Origin: Albula goreensis | Lineage: Eukaryota; Chordata; Actinopteri; Albuliformes; Albulidae | Direction: 5' to 3' | NCBI GenBank assembly: GCA_022829145.1 | Contig: CM040753.1 | Coordinates: forward strand, 13,840,884-13,904,883 | Length of the DNA: 64,000 nucleotides | Part shown: piece after piece, positions 1-12,601 of the stretch | Numbering within the stretch: position 1 is the first letter of the stretch | How the letters are laid out: the number at the start of each line of letters is the position of its first letter | Notes under the pieces: model-generated | The model's input: only the letters and a program-made list of their open reading frames with translations | Told to the model about the DNA's origin: nothing | The model's database searches: none | Made by a program: the position numbers and the translations under genes

Positions 1-620
1 CTAGGAGATGTTATTAGGAAGCATACAATTAATATCCGCAAGCACATTGATGATTGACAACTATTTCTTTGTCACCTGGTTAATTTGGTGCTCTGACGTT
101 TAATCCACTGTAGTCCTAGCTATAGGTGCAAAGGCTCAGAGAGAGAAACGCTGTGGCCGTCAAGACTGTTTGTCTCTTAATAGCAAGGCACACGTGAGAA
201 ACGTGGGAGTAATCCTAGACCCTAACCTTTTCTCAGGTTTTTCAAAGAAAATGATTGTATGCAGCTAATACAGAATGCAGCAGCACATTTTAACAAAGAT
301 GATAATGAAAGAACACTTCTGACCTGTCCTGCAATTATTTAAATCTAATTATAACTGATTACATTCCCTTAAACAATTACATTTCTTGAAACTTATATCA
401 TGTTTCTATATTTCTAAGGTAAGCTGGCAGGTTCATAAAAACAGCAGTTTCAGCTGTAACTCATGGAATGATTAAGACCAGTGCCAGACGATCTAAGGAA
501 TCTGAGAAGTTCATAATCTAGGAGAATATCATGTATTTGTTTTGGAGCTAGGCAATTAAAGGCTTTGTAAACCAATAAAACAATTTTTAAATCAATTCTG
601 GAGTTAATTGGTAGCCAATG
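1..620 (+). mobile_element. Decayed LINE (L2/Maui-like) 3' reverse transcriptase remnant
   Basis: Two short stretches read like the C-terminal part of a non-LTR retrotransposon reverse transcriptase: NVGVILDPNLF at about 199-231 and QLIQNAAAHF at about 262-291. They are in different frames and separated by deletions and stops. Fish L2-type elements carry similar 'LGVILD..L' and 'LQL(V/I)QNAAAR' blocks in this order. The following AT-rich stretch (about 500-620) resembles other fish repeat 3' regions (a 'TTTTAAA-TCAATTCTG...GGTAGCCAATG' pattern). It is not functional. The clade is inferred from remembered motifs only, and the left boundary may lie outside the window. Confidence 0.5.
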
Positions 621-1479
621 TAATTGTATTTAATAACTTTTTCCTGTAAGACATAATATCTGTTAATAAAATTTTACTTTATTTTACAAGAATCAATCAA
701 AATCTGTTGTTAAAATTTGTCTTTGAATGTGATTTATTGCTTTATCATAACAACTATAAAAAGAAATAATTCATTTTGGCCTGTGTGTCTTTAAATAAGA
801 AAGGCATTTACTTGCAAGTGAGAATGAATAGCAACTGTTGTGAAAACCCATGGTTTGGCATGAGCAGAAACAGAAGTCAGGGGTGTGCCTGAAAATCCTC
901 TGGATAGAGAGAAAGCAGCTGGATGCTTATAGTGTGCTGTTCCACCTTGTGATTCTGTAGCATACAGTAGCATTTCACTAGCTTTGCACATGGTGCTACA
1001 AAAAGCACATTTCTACTTTAACTTCTTCTTCATGACCTTCTGAATTTAGGGATTCCATTTGAGCAAAACCAGTTCAGGTTTTTGTCATTAGTATCTGCCA
1101 GAAAAATCAGTGATAAAAATTGGACATGTCAGAACTCTGTTTTTGACATTAGCACAGCACAACCCTTTGCTTTGTTATCCATTCAGACATACTGTTGATA
1201 TGTTCTGTGTACACATTTGGGCCAGGGTAAGAGTCTAGATGAAGAGGTTAATTTATGGGGGTCTGAAGACAGAAGCTTGAGCATGTAAAGGACAGGGTGC
1301 CTGGGGTCAGGTAGGATGCATGTTGGAACACCTGAAAGCTCTTCCTCCACTTTCTGGATCTATTGTCCATTTTTTATTTAGCATCCTAGTACTAATCATA
1401 GGATTTTGATTGGCTCAATGTCTGCAATAAGCGTAATTGCACATATTGCAGAAATGGAGGGAACTGTATTGCTAAAAAG

Positions 1480-1482
<3 letters not shown>

Positions 1483-1520
<38 letters not shown>
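1483..1520. repeat. (TG)n microsatellite
   Basis: This is an uninterrupted TG dinucleotide run of about 19 units. Confidence 0.98.
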
Positions 1521-1521
<1 letters not shown>

Positions 1522-2279
1522 CTGTGACTTTAGTTCATCATCAGTGATGCAGTCTTTAATGTATTCCTGCCCGGATGCACATGGTCACACTGATTAACAC
1601 AATCACGTAACACAGATCCTCCGTGCTGTTCGTCATTGTTTCAGAGGCTAGTGTGTCATCAGCAGATTTAATTAAGTGTCAGCCTGGCGATTACTCCCCT
1701 CCTCTCACTGTGAGCTCGAGGCCAGGCTGCAGTAGCACGTGTAAAACTGCTTGGATCTGGTAGATGTTGCACTTAACATGTGTAAACTCAGACCTGCAGC
1801 TTCCTGTTAATCAGGAGAGAGATAAGCAATGCTGTCAGAAGTAGAAGCATTACATTTAGTTAAATGCTGTTTAAAACCCAGAATGCCGTATCTTTGAATT
1901 TCCTTCATGTCTCCTGACAGTTTTTTGTCTTTATCTCTTACAAATGATGTAAAAATGGCATCCTTTGTGAATCCTCTGGCACTTCTGTTGAATAACATGG
2001 GTCAAGAATATTTAGCATGATGAAGTGTTGGTGTGTGAATGTGACACGCTATTTTTACTTTCTTGTTCAACATGGATAATGTTTTTAAAGAATGGTCTAC
2101 CTAACACTAAAAATTGAGTAGGGCATACAGGGCTACTTGCCTGGGGTGTAAACTGCTTTCATAAACGGACTGGTGCATAAACAGCGTCTTTTAAACTTAC
2201 CACTCCACTGCTTACCACTTTGCAAAGTTAAGCAAACTCCCCAGTTTTTGAAGACTACTTGTTCTGCATCTGTCACTTT

Positions 2280-2360
2280 TGCTACCTGTACTACCACTAC
2301 TACTATTCCTACCACCACTAACACTGCTGCTACCTCTTCTGTTACTCCTACCGGAGTCTT
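2280..2360. repeat. Degenerate ACT/ACC triplet repeat
   Basis: There are successive ACC, ACT, ATT and GCT triplets with a three-base rhythm. They open a threonine-rich ORF on the + strand that has no other protein-like feature. Confidence 0.7.
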
Positions 2361-3317
2361 ATCCTACGGAAACTGCAACAGTCACCTGTAATTGTACCAC
2401 AGTTCTGCTGGTCTTTGTGTGTGCTTGTGTGTGACGCTAAAGAACAGAACCTAGTTTGAACTCAGTGTGTCATATGTAGTACTTACTTTTTATTCTCACC
2501 TTTAAATCTGCCAGAAAATATGTTGTTAAGTCAAAGTTTTGTGATCACAGATTTGTATAATGTTAATATTATCCTCAAAATGTGCTTACAATGTGCAGGA
2601 AACATCTCTGATTTGTCTAGACACAGCTGGCATTTAGCTGGAAACACATGTTGCAGCAGTTGTCAGGTTGTCATGGCAACTATAGGCAGTGATGAAACAG
2701 CAGATGAGTTATCAGATGAGTGAAATCTTAAAGCAAAGATATATCTGCTCCTTGCAATATCACCCCAAAAATCCTTTCTTTTCTTGAATTTTCTACAGAG
2801 ATGTTTTCCCCTGTATTGATGTGATTTCTACATGTATTTCTACATGCTGCAGTAGGGGTGTCCATACACCCCCTTACTCATGTCATATTCCAGTATTTTC
2901 CAACATGCCACAAAGGTGAAATACTCAAAACATTGTTTTTTTCCTCATAAGAAGCTCACTTTATTCACTTCATCTAAATCTCTTTCTAAATCTAAATCTC
3001 TTGAGATTAAAAATAAATTACGCTATGTAATGGTGCAATTAATCTTGAATTGTAATAGATAATAATTTATTCCAATGCAGATATTCAATATGTGGGTTTT
3101 ATTCTTTTTTTCATATACTAAATACATGCATTCTCTTTCCTGACTGTACTATAAATAAATTAAGGTCTTACCCCTGTTAGTCCACTGCTGAAATTCACCA
3201 TGTAGTAAGCATGATATTTCCATCCACCTTGAGTTTTTTTTTTTTTTTCATGTGTCATCAATGACTTTAATATCCTTGTACCCAAAGATCCATTTGAATT
3301 AAATAGGGGCCACAATA

Positions 3318-3432
3318 GAGCATGTGTGTGTGCTTCAATGTATGTACATGTATGCGTGTGCCCGCATGTGTGTGTCACTCTGCGTATGTGTATGTGTGGG
3401 GTGCATGTGTGAGTCTGTGTGTATGCGTGTGA
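3318..3432. repeat. Imperfect GT-rich repeat
   Basis: This is an interrupted (TG)n tract with TATG and CATG variants. It is a degenerate microsatellite that opens a His/Thr-rich minus-strand ORF. Confidence 0.8.
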
Positions 3433-6369
3433 TCGCCACCTGTCTGCAGGAGCATGGAATTGCATTGGTGTGACTGTGGGACTTTGGGAAGGTGGAGGGA
3501 GCTGGCACTGACATCTGACTGCCAGACAGTGTCTCTTCCTGTTGCTGACCCTGAGATAATTAACACAGCCCTAGAGGTGTCTGTCTGAACTCAGCCTCCG
3601 CATATCAGCTTTCATAGACCCGTCTCCTCCGTGCCGACCTCAGAGACACAACTGTGTCCAGTCTCTAATGAAATTGTGTCATACCCAATCTGCACATTTT
3701 TTTTTTTTTTTTTTACTTTTTCTTCTTTTTTGCACATAATCGGCCATGGGAAGTCTTTTCACCCATGTGGGGCTTTCTTCATTGTTACTTTGAGCTTTTA
3801 ATTCTCCTGCTACAGGGCTACAGATTGCGATGCTTAGCATCTAGCTTACCTGTCGGGGAAAACGCAAGGCAATTTGTTCATCTCCAAGGTCCTGAGTTTT
3901 TTTTTTGTGTTTTTCTTTTGCTTTTGTGAGCGCTGCCAGGCATTTGGGAGGCAGTAATTCTTCTGCCTTGGCCACAAGAGAGATGCTGCAGCAGAAGGGA
4001 CGTGAAACCTACAGCTGCCGCAGAATTTCTCTGTAGACATGCCGAAACCTAGTTTCCTATTCTAGTGTTGAGTGCGTTGATGTCAAATCCGGATTTTTCG
4101 CCATGGGAAAATGCCACAGGGCTGCTACCGCTTGGTTTGGTGCAGAAAGTACTGTGAGTAAAGTGAGTCCATCAATATGAAAGGTAAAATAAACTGCTCA
4201 CTGCAGCTTTTATTTTTAGTACTGAAGCGATAATATGGCTTTACATCATCACTGGAGTGCAATATCCTCATGTCAACATCAATATGACAGCCCAAATGTA
4301 TATAAAATATATTTTTAGATGGTGAACAAAAAGAACAGAAGTACAAATGTAATGCATGCTTATCACCATGGCATGGAGTATATCAGCAGCTTCACACAGT
4401 TTCACACGCCTAAAATCAATCTGTGACAACCCATGCTCTGTGAGCAGGGACATCCATTAAGGCACTCCTCTCTGCAGGAAAGGAAAGCTTCAAAACTGAG
4501 TGAAGATGATCATTAACTGTGATAATAACAGTGATCAACCTTGCGATGAAACATCTACACACTGGTCATTATATCACATAGCAACAAATGTTCCCACCTT
4601 GACCCCCTCTGAAATTCCTGAATTTTTCTGTACAGTTACTAGTGTTTATCTGATCAAAGCACAGAAAACATTGCATTCATAGCATTACCATCGTTTTGAT
4701 ATGTCCTTCAGAACTTGTTGGGAATGACTTCAAATTTGGCATTTTGGACAATTAAGTTGTTTGCCATTTTTGAATGCAGATTACTTCATCCATGAGATAG
4801 CAACACCTGACTTAAAGAAATGAAAATTACAGCCTGAAACAATGATTCACTTAGTTTCACATAATGTAAATAAATAAAGGGAATATGTCAGAAATTTGAC
4901 AATTTATTCAGCTAAAACTTCCTTTTACCAGAACAACAACCTTTTATTGTCAAACCTACAAGATTTGCCTTGTTTTCATGAGGTATTGGGGTGTAAAAGG
5001 TTACCCACAATCAAAAACTATCCATGGTTTCCAAATGAAAGACCTTGAAATTGAATTGTAACTTTGTCTCTGTAAAAATCTTTGCATAAGCCATTCATAA
5101 TTCTTGAATACTTCACTTTTCACACACTTTGTCGGCTGTTCATACTCCAGTTATGGCTTTCAGCTTAATCCTTCTTGTATAATTATGCTGTTAAACCTCT
5201 CCACCCTTCACATTTAAGTTGAGCCTAGATTAGCTTGAGGGAATGGAGAATAAAAGTTAAAATAATATTAGCTGAACACTCAAGTCACATCCCCATTTCT
5301 GTTTTGTATATTAATTGATTGTTTGCAATTAGTATGGCTCTCATGGAAACTAGCAGTTCTGCATTTGATGATGGTCAGCACAATTTTATCAGGCACACAA
5401 TTAAATTTGAGTACAAGGATGATATAAGAATGGTATAACAGCTTTCACCAAAAAGGGTTTGTGATGCTGGATGGCTGATTGTGTTAAGCACTCTTTCAGT
5501 GTGTGGATTTGCCCAATGGTCCTCATCCTGTTAAGGCACTATTCCAGTATGTGGCCAATGCTAACTGTGGCCAGTGGCATGGTGAAGAGATTAGTAATTG
5601 GCTGTAATATGGTCCAGGGAGGAATGCAGCCAGCAGGAGAAGCCCATGCTGGTCAACTGGGCACAGACAGTCTGTCTGCACAAACCTACGAATAAAGCTT
5701 ATTTCTCTGATTTTGTCAGTGTGAAATCAGGTTGTGGACTTTGGTGCTAAAGAAGTAGTGGCTGGCATCACATGTTTCTGAGTAAAGTTCATGCATGTCA
5801 GTGCTTACATTTCAGGAGGGTGTTGCAGAAATGAGCACAGCTATGATAAAGGTTGTGCTTTCAATATTTTGGAGAAAGAAGGGGAAACAAATAAAAACTA
5901 GATCACATGATTAGTACATCTCTGTCTTTTTACAACATATAGCTATTTGGTGTTTCTAAGTAGTAGTCACCATACAGAAAGTCCTTTTAGATAAAGATTC
6001 ACTTTTCTGTGCAGTTTTCCTTCTTTGATCAATCCTTTCATTTTCCCCCATTACTATCGAGAGGGAGATTAATGAGCTTGTTCTATGACCCCTTGAATGT
6101 AAATGTTTTCTTTGGTAATTGCATAGTCACATCATGTAGCCTATTATCCTGAACTAAAAAGATAGGGACTGTATCATCAGTTGTTATCCCATTGACTGAA
6201 TTTGGACTTCTGTTGCTTTGAGAAATTCCAAGCTGTCTCGGTCTCCAGCTCAACCCCAGGAGTCCTCATTTTATGATGTAGTACACAAACTTATAATCCA
6301 CTGAACAGAAGATCATCAGAGTTCTTTCACATAATACTGAACTCTGCTTGCTGTTAACTCTCTTTCGGT

Positions 6370-6475
<106 letters not shown>

Positions 6476-6895
6476 TAGATCTTTTATGATTGCAGACATT
6501 AATTTCCTTGGTCATTATGCCATTAAAATGATGAACAGGGCAAGCCATTGCTATTGCTTACTATTTTAATATACCCATGATACAGATTGAAATCAGCAAT
6601 GCACATTTGTCTTGGACCCAGGTTTAATATGACTTCCTGTGCTCTCTGGCATTTTCACATGGCTCTGTCACAGCTGCTGCTTCCCAGTAGAAAGGTAGTT
6701 TTCACTGACCTAATTTAACATACAGAGAATTTCAGGCTGGCGATAGCTAACCAATTTATTTATCTTTCCGCTTGGCTTGTTCCCTTTGTGATTTGCAGAT
6801 TACCTTTAAACCTATATTTTTAGCAGCTCTCGTCTCAGGCTCACTCCATGAGCACAAGTAGATTCACTGGGGACAAGCCCTTTGCTTCCCTCTCA

Positions 6896-6896
<1 letters not shown>

Positions 6897-6934
<38 letters not shown>
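6897..6934. repeat. (CA)n microsatellite
   Basis: This is a pure CA array of about 19 units. Confidence 0.98.
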
Positions 6935-6935
<1 letters not shown>

Positions 6936-7404
6936 CTTTCTCTAAACCAGACACGATTAGAACAGTACATGTAGGAAATGCCTTGGATGAAAAAGGGGAA
7001 GTGAACGGATTTGTTCCTGATGTGTGCATATTGCGTCACACTCCAATTGCATGCAAATGTATTCCGGTATATTCCATATTTTTATTTGTTTGAAGCTAAT
7101 CAGAATAATTCGGAAAACCGAGGTCATTATCCTGTGTCCTGAAGGAATCTTACAGTTAAAGAAGTTGTAGAGTTGTGTTTGAGTCAGAACCTCAGGGTGA
7201 TATGAGTATAGGCTATTCGCATCACTGTGTTGCATGGCTGTGACCGAAAGATAACGTCACAGTTCCATATGGAATCGTGGTTCTTTGAGGGAGGAACTGA
7301 AACACTGTGTTCAAAATCCTGGCATCTGCATATTGTCAAAGTAACATAATTACATAATGCCAAAGTTGAAGAGAGCTCAAACACGTTCCAGAAATCTTTG
7401 ATGC

Positions 7405-7530
7405 GGGCCACTGGGTAGCTTAAGCTGTAAAGATGCTTGTTCTGAAAGCAAATACATGAGCCTTGCAATTGGGTTCAAGTCCTCATTGTGCCAGCTATTG
7501 CTTGAGGTCCACCCTTCTGGGTTGAGGATA
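7405..7530 (+). mobile_element. Degenerate tRNA-derived SINE copy
   Basis: A pol III promoter-like head is visible: an A-box-like segment (GGTAGCTTAAGCTGTAA, about 7414-7430) and a B-box-like GGGTTCAAGTCC (about 7470-7481). The segment between, CTGTAAAGATGCTT, is also present in the antisense SINE copy at 50618-50848. Body sequence with 'GAGGTCCA' and 'ATTGGGCAG' follows. Tail and target duplications are not evident, so the end is approximate. Confidence 0.6.
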
Positions 7531-7627
7531 AATTGGGCAGTTCCTTTGGTCCCGTTGTTCTCTAGTGGCCAATAACTGGTTCAAATAACTGAGTCACTGA
7601 TACTGCATGGTAGGTCCTTTTATCAAG

Positions 7628-7850
7628 GCTCCACAGTTACTTAGCTTCCCATGGTGCTCTGTTCTTTTCCACAGAGTCACTTAGTTTCCCATGAAGCACT
7701 ATTTCTCACCACATGGTTATTTAGCTTTCCATGGATTGACCATCTCTATAGTTACTCAGCTTCCCATGATGCACTGTTCTTATTTCTGTGGTTATTTATC
7801 GTCCTGTGATGCAATGAATTGCCATTGACACCCAGTGTTACATGGCTACC
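7628..7850. repeat. Degenerate tandem repeat, unit about 45-50 bp
   Basis: Four or five diverged copies share the core 'GTTA-TTAGCTTCCCATG' followed by a 'TGCACT/TGCTCTGTTCTT' segment. They are spaced about 45-50 bp apart. It is an old minisatellite. Confidence 0.65.
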
Positions 7851-8147
7851 TATGATGCCCCGCTCTTGGCCCTGTAGTTGAGAGACAGGGCTGGAGTCAC
7901 ACTGTGGAGAGCTTACTGCTGAGTGAGCAAAGTAACTTGGAATGCGATGTGGAAAACACTGAGAAGAAAGTTCACAGGAATGTACTGATGGAGGGACATG
8001 CTAAAGCCAAAACACTGGGCCAAATGCCAAGCATCAGTGCTACTACTTGACCTGAGTCATGAATAGCTTGGAACAGTGGGTAACTAATGGAGAAACCTCA
8101 TGCCCTTTGCTAGTTACCTTATTGCTGTTCTTTTTCATATAGTGTCT

Positions 8148-8226
8148 GCAGAGAGGACAGCCTGTGGTATCACTGTGAAAGCAGAGAGAACAGCCCGTGG
8201 TATCACTGTGAAAGCAGTGATACCAG
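8148..8226. repeat. Two-copy tandem duplication (about 40 bp)
   Basis: The segment containing 'GGTATCACTGTGAAAGCAG' occurs twice in tandem with few differences. It lies just upstream of the 1-kb minisatellite. Confidence 0.8.
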
Positions 8227-8360
8227 CTCCACTATCTCCAACATCTTAAATAAGAGAAATGAGGAAACTGAATTGGGCATGTTACAGAATGGGCCCACAG
8301 CCCACAAAATGCCAGATACATGGCCAGTGCCACAGCATCAGGGACAAAGCATTGGAGGGA

Positions 8361-9376
8361 GACTCAGGCTCACACAGTCACAGGAGCGCACAGCCTCAGG
8401 ATCACACAGCCTCAGGGACACACAGCTTTAGGGACACACAGCCTCAGGGACACACAGCCTCAGGGACACATGGACCCAGGCACACAGCCTTAGGGACATG
8501 CAGACTCAGGCACTCAGCTTCAGGGACACACAGCCTTAAGGATACACAGACTGAGGCACACAGCCTCAGGGGCATACAGCCTCAGGGACACACAGACCCA
8601 GGCACACAGCCTCAGGGACACACAGACCCAGGCACACAGCCTCAGGGACACATAGACCCAGGCACACAGCCTTAGGGACATGCAGACTCAGGCACTCAGC
8701 TTCAGGGACACACAGCCTTAAGGATACACAGACTGAGGCACACAGCCTCAGGGGCACACAGCCTCAGGGACACACAGACCCAGGCACACAGCCTTAGGGA
8801 CATGCAGACTCAGGCACTCAGCTTCAGGGATACACAGCCTTAAGGATACACAGCCTCAGGGACACAGCCTCAGGGACACACAGACTCAGGCACACAGCCT
8901 CAAGGGCACACAGCCTCAGGGGCACACAGACTCAGGGACACACAGCTTTAAGGACACACAGACTCAGGGACACACAGCCTTAAGGACACACAGACTCAGA
9001 GACACACAGACTCAGGCAGACAGACTCAGAGACACACAGACTCTGGCACATAGCCTCAGGCACACAGACTCAGGGACACACAGACACACAGACTCAGGCA
9101 CACAGCCTCAGGGGCACGCAGACTCAGGGACACACAGCTTTAAGGACACACAGACTCAGGCACACAGACTCAGAGACACACAGACTCAGGCACACAGACT
9201 CAGAGACACACAGACTCAGGCACACAGACTCAGAGACACACAGACTCAGGCAGACAGACTCAGAGACACACAGACTCAGGCACATAGCTTCAGGCACACA
9301 GACTCAGGGACACACAGACTCAGAGACACACAGACTCAGGCACACAGACTCAGGCACACAGCCTCAGGCACACACA
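8361..9376. repeat. 1-kb minisatellite with higher-order structure
   Basis: The basic unit is about 15-16 bp (CAGCCTCAGGGACACA and CAGACTCAGGCACA variants), repeated about 65 times. A longer block beginning TAGGGACATGCAGACTCAGG recurs at 8491, 8673 and 8795. The 182-bp and 122-bp intervals differ by two extra 30-bp dimers. From about 9000 the array shifts to the AGACTCAGAGACACACAGACTC variant. The long ORFs over it are repeat artefacts. Confidence 0.95.
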
Positions 9377-12108
9377 CCCCCCGAGAGACACGGAGAGGAC
9401 ACTTTGTGCAGCAGCACCTAGAATTTCAAACTTACCAAATAATTAAAACACATAATGTTTATGATGCCATTTAAAATTGTTGACTTGTTTGACTTTTGTA
9501 TTACCTATACTTGCACAGTCAGAGAGAGAGATGTGCATTTTGCTGGAGTTCTTGTTGCTGCAAAATTGATTTCTTTAAACTGTGTATAATGATAGGTGAA
9601 TACATATATACTTTCAATATTCACTGAAGGTAGCTTTTAATGTTAAGTATAACAAATCAATAATATGGCCATAATCTAGTAATCCTGCATTTTCTAAATG
9701 CACTTGCTTGCACTATGTCAGCTGGATCTTACACAGCATATTATATAATGATTCCTGTAATAAAACTGCTGTTATTTCAAAAAAACATGTCGCATGTAGC
9801 ATGATGCTGTAGCCTGAGCAGTGATTTATTTTCATAACATGGACTTGATAGCAGTGGCAAGCTTTAATCATTGCTGTGTTTGAGCTGAGTTTCTAACTGG
9901 TATTTGTTTGGTTTTTTTTTCAGTGCTATGCACTGAACTCTTGCCATGAGTCTGTGCTATTGTTTGTTTTTTTTGACACTTTAACTGACAATATTGCACT
10001 TTAAGATTTAGTATTATATAATTTTTTGGTGAGCTAACACAGATTTTAGGAGCACTTGGATGTGTATAATTCCCTTTCCTTGGGGTGCTTTAATATTCCA
10101 GCTTCTGGTTCCCTATGGAACCGGCACTATGCTTTGGGATTTGAGTAGTTATTGCTTGTAAACCATGGATCTGTTTGCTGCTGCACCTTTGTTTCAATTG
10201 TCGAGAAATAATTACAGAGAGATTAAGCAATCTGCAGGGAGTCTAGCATGGAAAATGAATGCTAAGTGCTGGCAAGAAACAACACAATGGTCTGATTTTG
10301 GTGTTCTAGCAGCTCTGAATAGAAAAGTAGACCATGTGGTTTCATTTACATAGCAAATGAAAAATGGAATGTACTGTTTTGACTTGAATCAGTGAGGTTA
10401 ATGTGAAGGTCCTCTGAGGTCATGAATGCACTGCAGATCTGAACTGTGATGTCTGACAGCACTTCATGAATCAGCTAGGGAAACCTAAGTGTTTTGAATT
10501 TTCAGTTTACTAAACATTGTGCAGTGAATGGTTTTAAATTCCCTAAATACTATATGCTTTAAGAATTTTAACTATATGCTTTAAGAATTTCATAGTTTTT
10601 ATGACAGTATCAATTAATTTATCGCCTCCTTCTTCTGATGTTGAAGCTCTCATGATACCCTGTGAAACTACACACAATGGGTGGAAATGAGATGGGGCAC
10701 CACCGGTAAAATTAACAGTAAGAAAGTTAAGGAGCCATGAAATTGAACAGTGTGCTTGCAGGATCAAGGTGCAGGCCCATATTGCATTGGGCTGCTGCAT
10801 GTTTGCAAGCACAAAGGTCTTGATGCAAGTCTATTCATCTTTGAAAAAAGAAGATGATTTTATATATATTATAAAAAGATCATTGTTCCTGGAACCAATC
10901 GAACATATTTTAATTTCCGTATGATGGAAGCAGGCAATATGAATCTTAAATTGTGATATGACATCTCACCCAGACATATTCATCAAAATAAATAATTAAT
11001 AAACCTAAATGTAAATTATATTTAGTGGATATGACACTTTGGAAGGCAGCTTCTTGATCTGAGTCAAATGTTGAATTTAAAATATAAAAAACAAGGTTTT
11101 TCTTAGTTCATTGTGTGGGTGAAATAGTGGAAAACTATTAAAATTGCGGTCTAACTGGCAGCTATTTCATTATTCTGTAACATTCACGTACCATGTTGCG
11201 ATATATCATTCTGAGAGCCCTTTGCTGTAATTGCATTATAATTGGATCTAAGCATAATGCAAGAGCCTCTTTGTTTCATGTTAATATAGTAATTATTGTC
11301 TAGACACTAATTAGAGAACAAACATGTTGATACATGAAACAAAACACCAATGGCAGGCAAGTTCAAACATTTATTAATTTGTTAATCAATTAAAATGTTT
11401 CAAAACTATTTTTAAAGATGCTAATGTTTTGTTATGTCTGCCAGTTGGAGTTGCAGTGAATCTTCCTCAGTCATAATTACATTTATTTTGATACAAATTA
11501 AATGATTAATTGCATAGGTTAGCAGAAATCTATCCTACAAGCAGAGGTGATTATTTCATTATGGGTGTCCAGAAAAAGGCATGGTCACTAGAACAGCCAT
11601 CCCTCGTTGTTTATTCAGCCTGTCCACTTTGATTTTCTCAGAGTGGATAAATTGCATACAACCATAACATCCCAGCCTCATGGGAATGAAATGAAAGATA
11701 TGGATTAAGTGTTTGTCACAATTAATTAATGAAAGGAAATATAATCGGAGAACAGTGATATGATTGTCTCCTGATATGTGAGAGAGCTGAAGTTTTTTCT
11801 GTGAGAAGTAGATATGTAAGGGCATTGATTGGTGTTGCAAGGATCAGTACTCCCATTTGGAATCTTTGCCCTTTGTAATACACAGGGGTGTATCAGGCAT
11901 TCTTAAAGTGGGGGGATGAAGCTGTGAGTAGCTCACTGTTCACTCACTCTTTGTATGCTTGACCCACTCAGACACGAACGCAATAGCTAGCTTTACATTT
12001 ACAACTAGCCTACATGCTATAAAATGTGTCTGAAGATATCTGCACGAACAGGGAATTGTACAAGTATTAAGATCGTTTTGGAAATAAAGTAACTGTCCTT
12101 TTTGAATG
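9377..12108. other. Noncoding stretch without recognised genes
   Basis: This is unique AT-rich DNA. The only local structure noted is a 23-bp direct duplication at about 10549-10592 (TATATGCTTTAAGAATTT twice). I see no gene. Confidence 0.6.
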
Positions 12109-12121
12109 AAATATGAGTACA
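12109..12121. repeat. Left target-site duplication of the SINE
   Basis: AAATATGAGTACA, repeated identically after the poly-A tail at 12589-12601. Confidence 0.85.
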
Positions 12122-12590
12122 GGCCTCTGAGTGGCTCGTGGGATAAATTGCTGCCTACGGGTCCTGAGGTTGGGGGTTTGATTCCCGGCCTTGCCATTCC
12201 TGACCATGGCCAGAGGCTCCATTGGCGTGGCAACAATTGGCCAGCCTCGCCGGGGGTTCGATACGGGGTAGGTGGGGCTAAAATCTCCGGTAGGTCCATC
12301 GCAATAGCGCCCTCCTCGGGGCTGCTTGGGCACTTGCGGCGGCACGAACCGATTGTACGCTGACTACGTCTTCCTACGATGTCATAGGCAGCGTGCGATT
12401 GGTGGTGCTGCACCAATGTGAAAAAGAAGCGAGATTGTGTCGACACTTGGTTTGGAGGAGTCACGTGCGCGTACCCCTCCTCAGGGGCGGGTCAGGGGCG
12501 GGTGCTGCGGTGTGATCAATCAGTTTGGTTGAACATTCGGGTTGGGAAAAAAATGGGAAAAATCAGGGATGCAAATTAAAAAAAAAAAAA
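12122..12590 (+). mobile_element. Full-length young tRNA-derived SINE, about 470 bp
   Basis: The element has a tRNA-like pol III promoter: A-box TGGCTCGTGGG (12132-12142) and B-box GGTTTGATTCC (12175-12185), 32 bp between boxes. A GC- and CpG-rich body and a poly-A tail (about 12577-12590) follow. It is flanked by a perfect direct repeat AAATATGAGTACA (12109-12121 and about 12589-12601), the target-site duplication of LINE-mediated retroposition. The central body (CAACAATTGGCCAGC... GGGGTAGG) resembles the conserved body of salmonid-type SINEs as I remember it. The perfect duplication, intact CpGs and clean A-tail point to recent insertion. It encodes nothing; the ORFs over it are artefacts. 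Confidence 0.88.
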
Positions 12591-12601
12591 ATATGAGTAC
12601 A
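12589..12601. repeat. Right target-site duplication of the SINE
   Basis: AAATATGAGTACA directly after the A-tail. Its first A residues cannot be told apart from the tail. Confidence 0.85.

Noticed and set aside
7410-7490. Possible tRNA gene
   Set aside because: A- and B-box-like parts are present, but acceptor stem pairing and anticodon arm are not convincing and SINE body sequence follows directly.
8259-8675. 138-codon ORF rich in SGTHSL/PQGH repeats
   Set aside because: It runs through the CAGCCTCAGGGACACA minisatellite; composition is dictated by the repeat.
8361-9376. CRISPR-like regular repeats
   Set aside because: Units are contiguous variants without unique spacers, in a vertebrate genome; this is a minisatellite.
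11940-12464. 174-codon minus ORF and overlapping + ORFs
   Set aside because: They lie over the GC-rich SINE at 12122-12590, which has pol III boxes, an A-tail and target duplications and is not protein coding.
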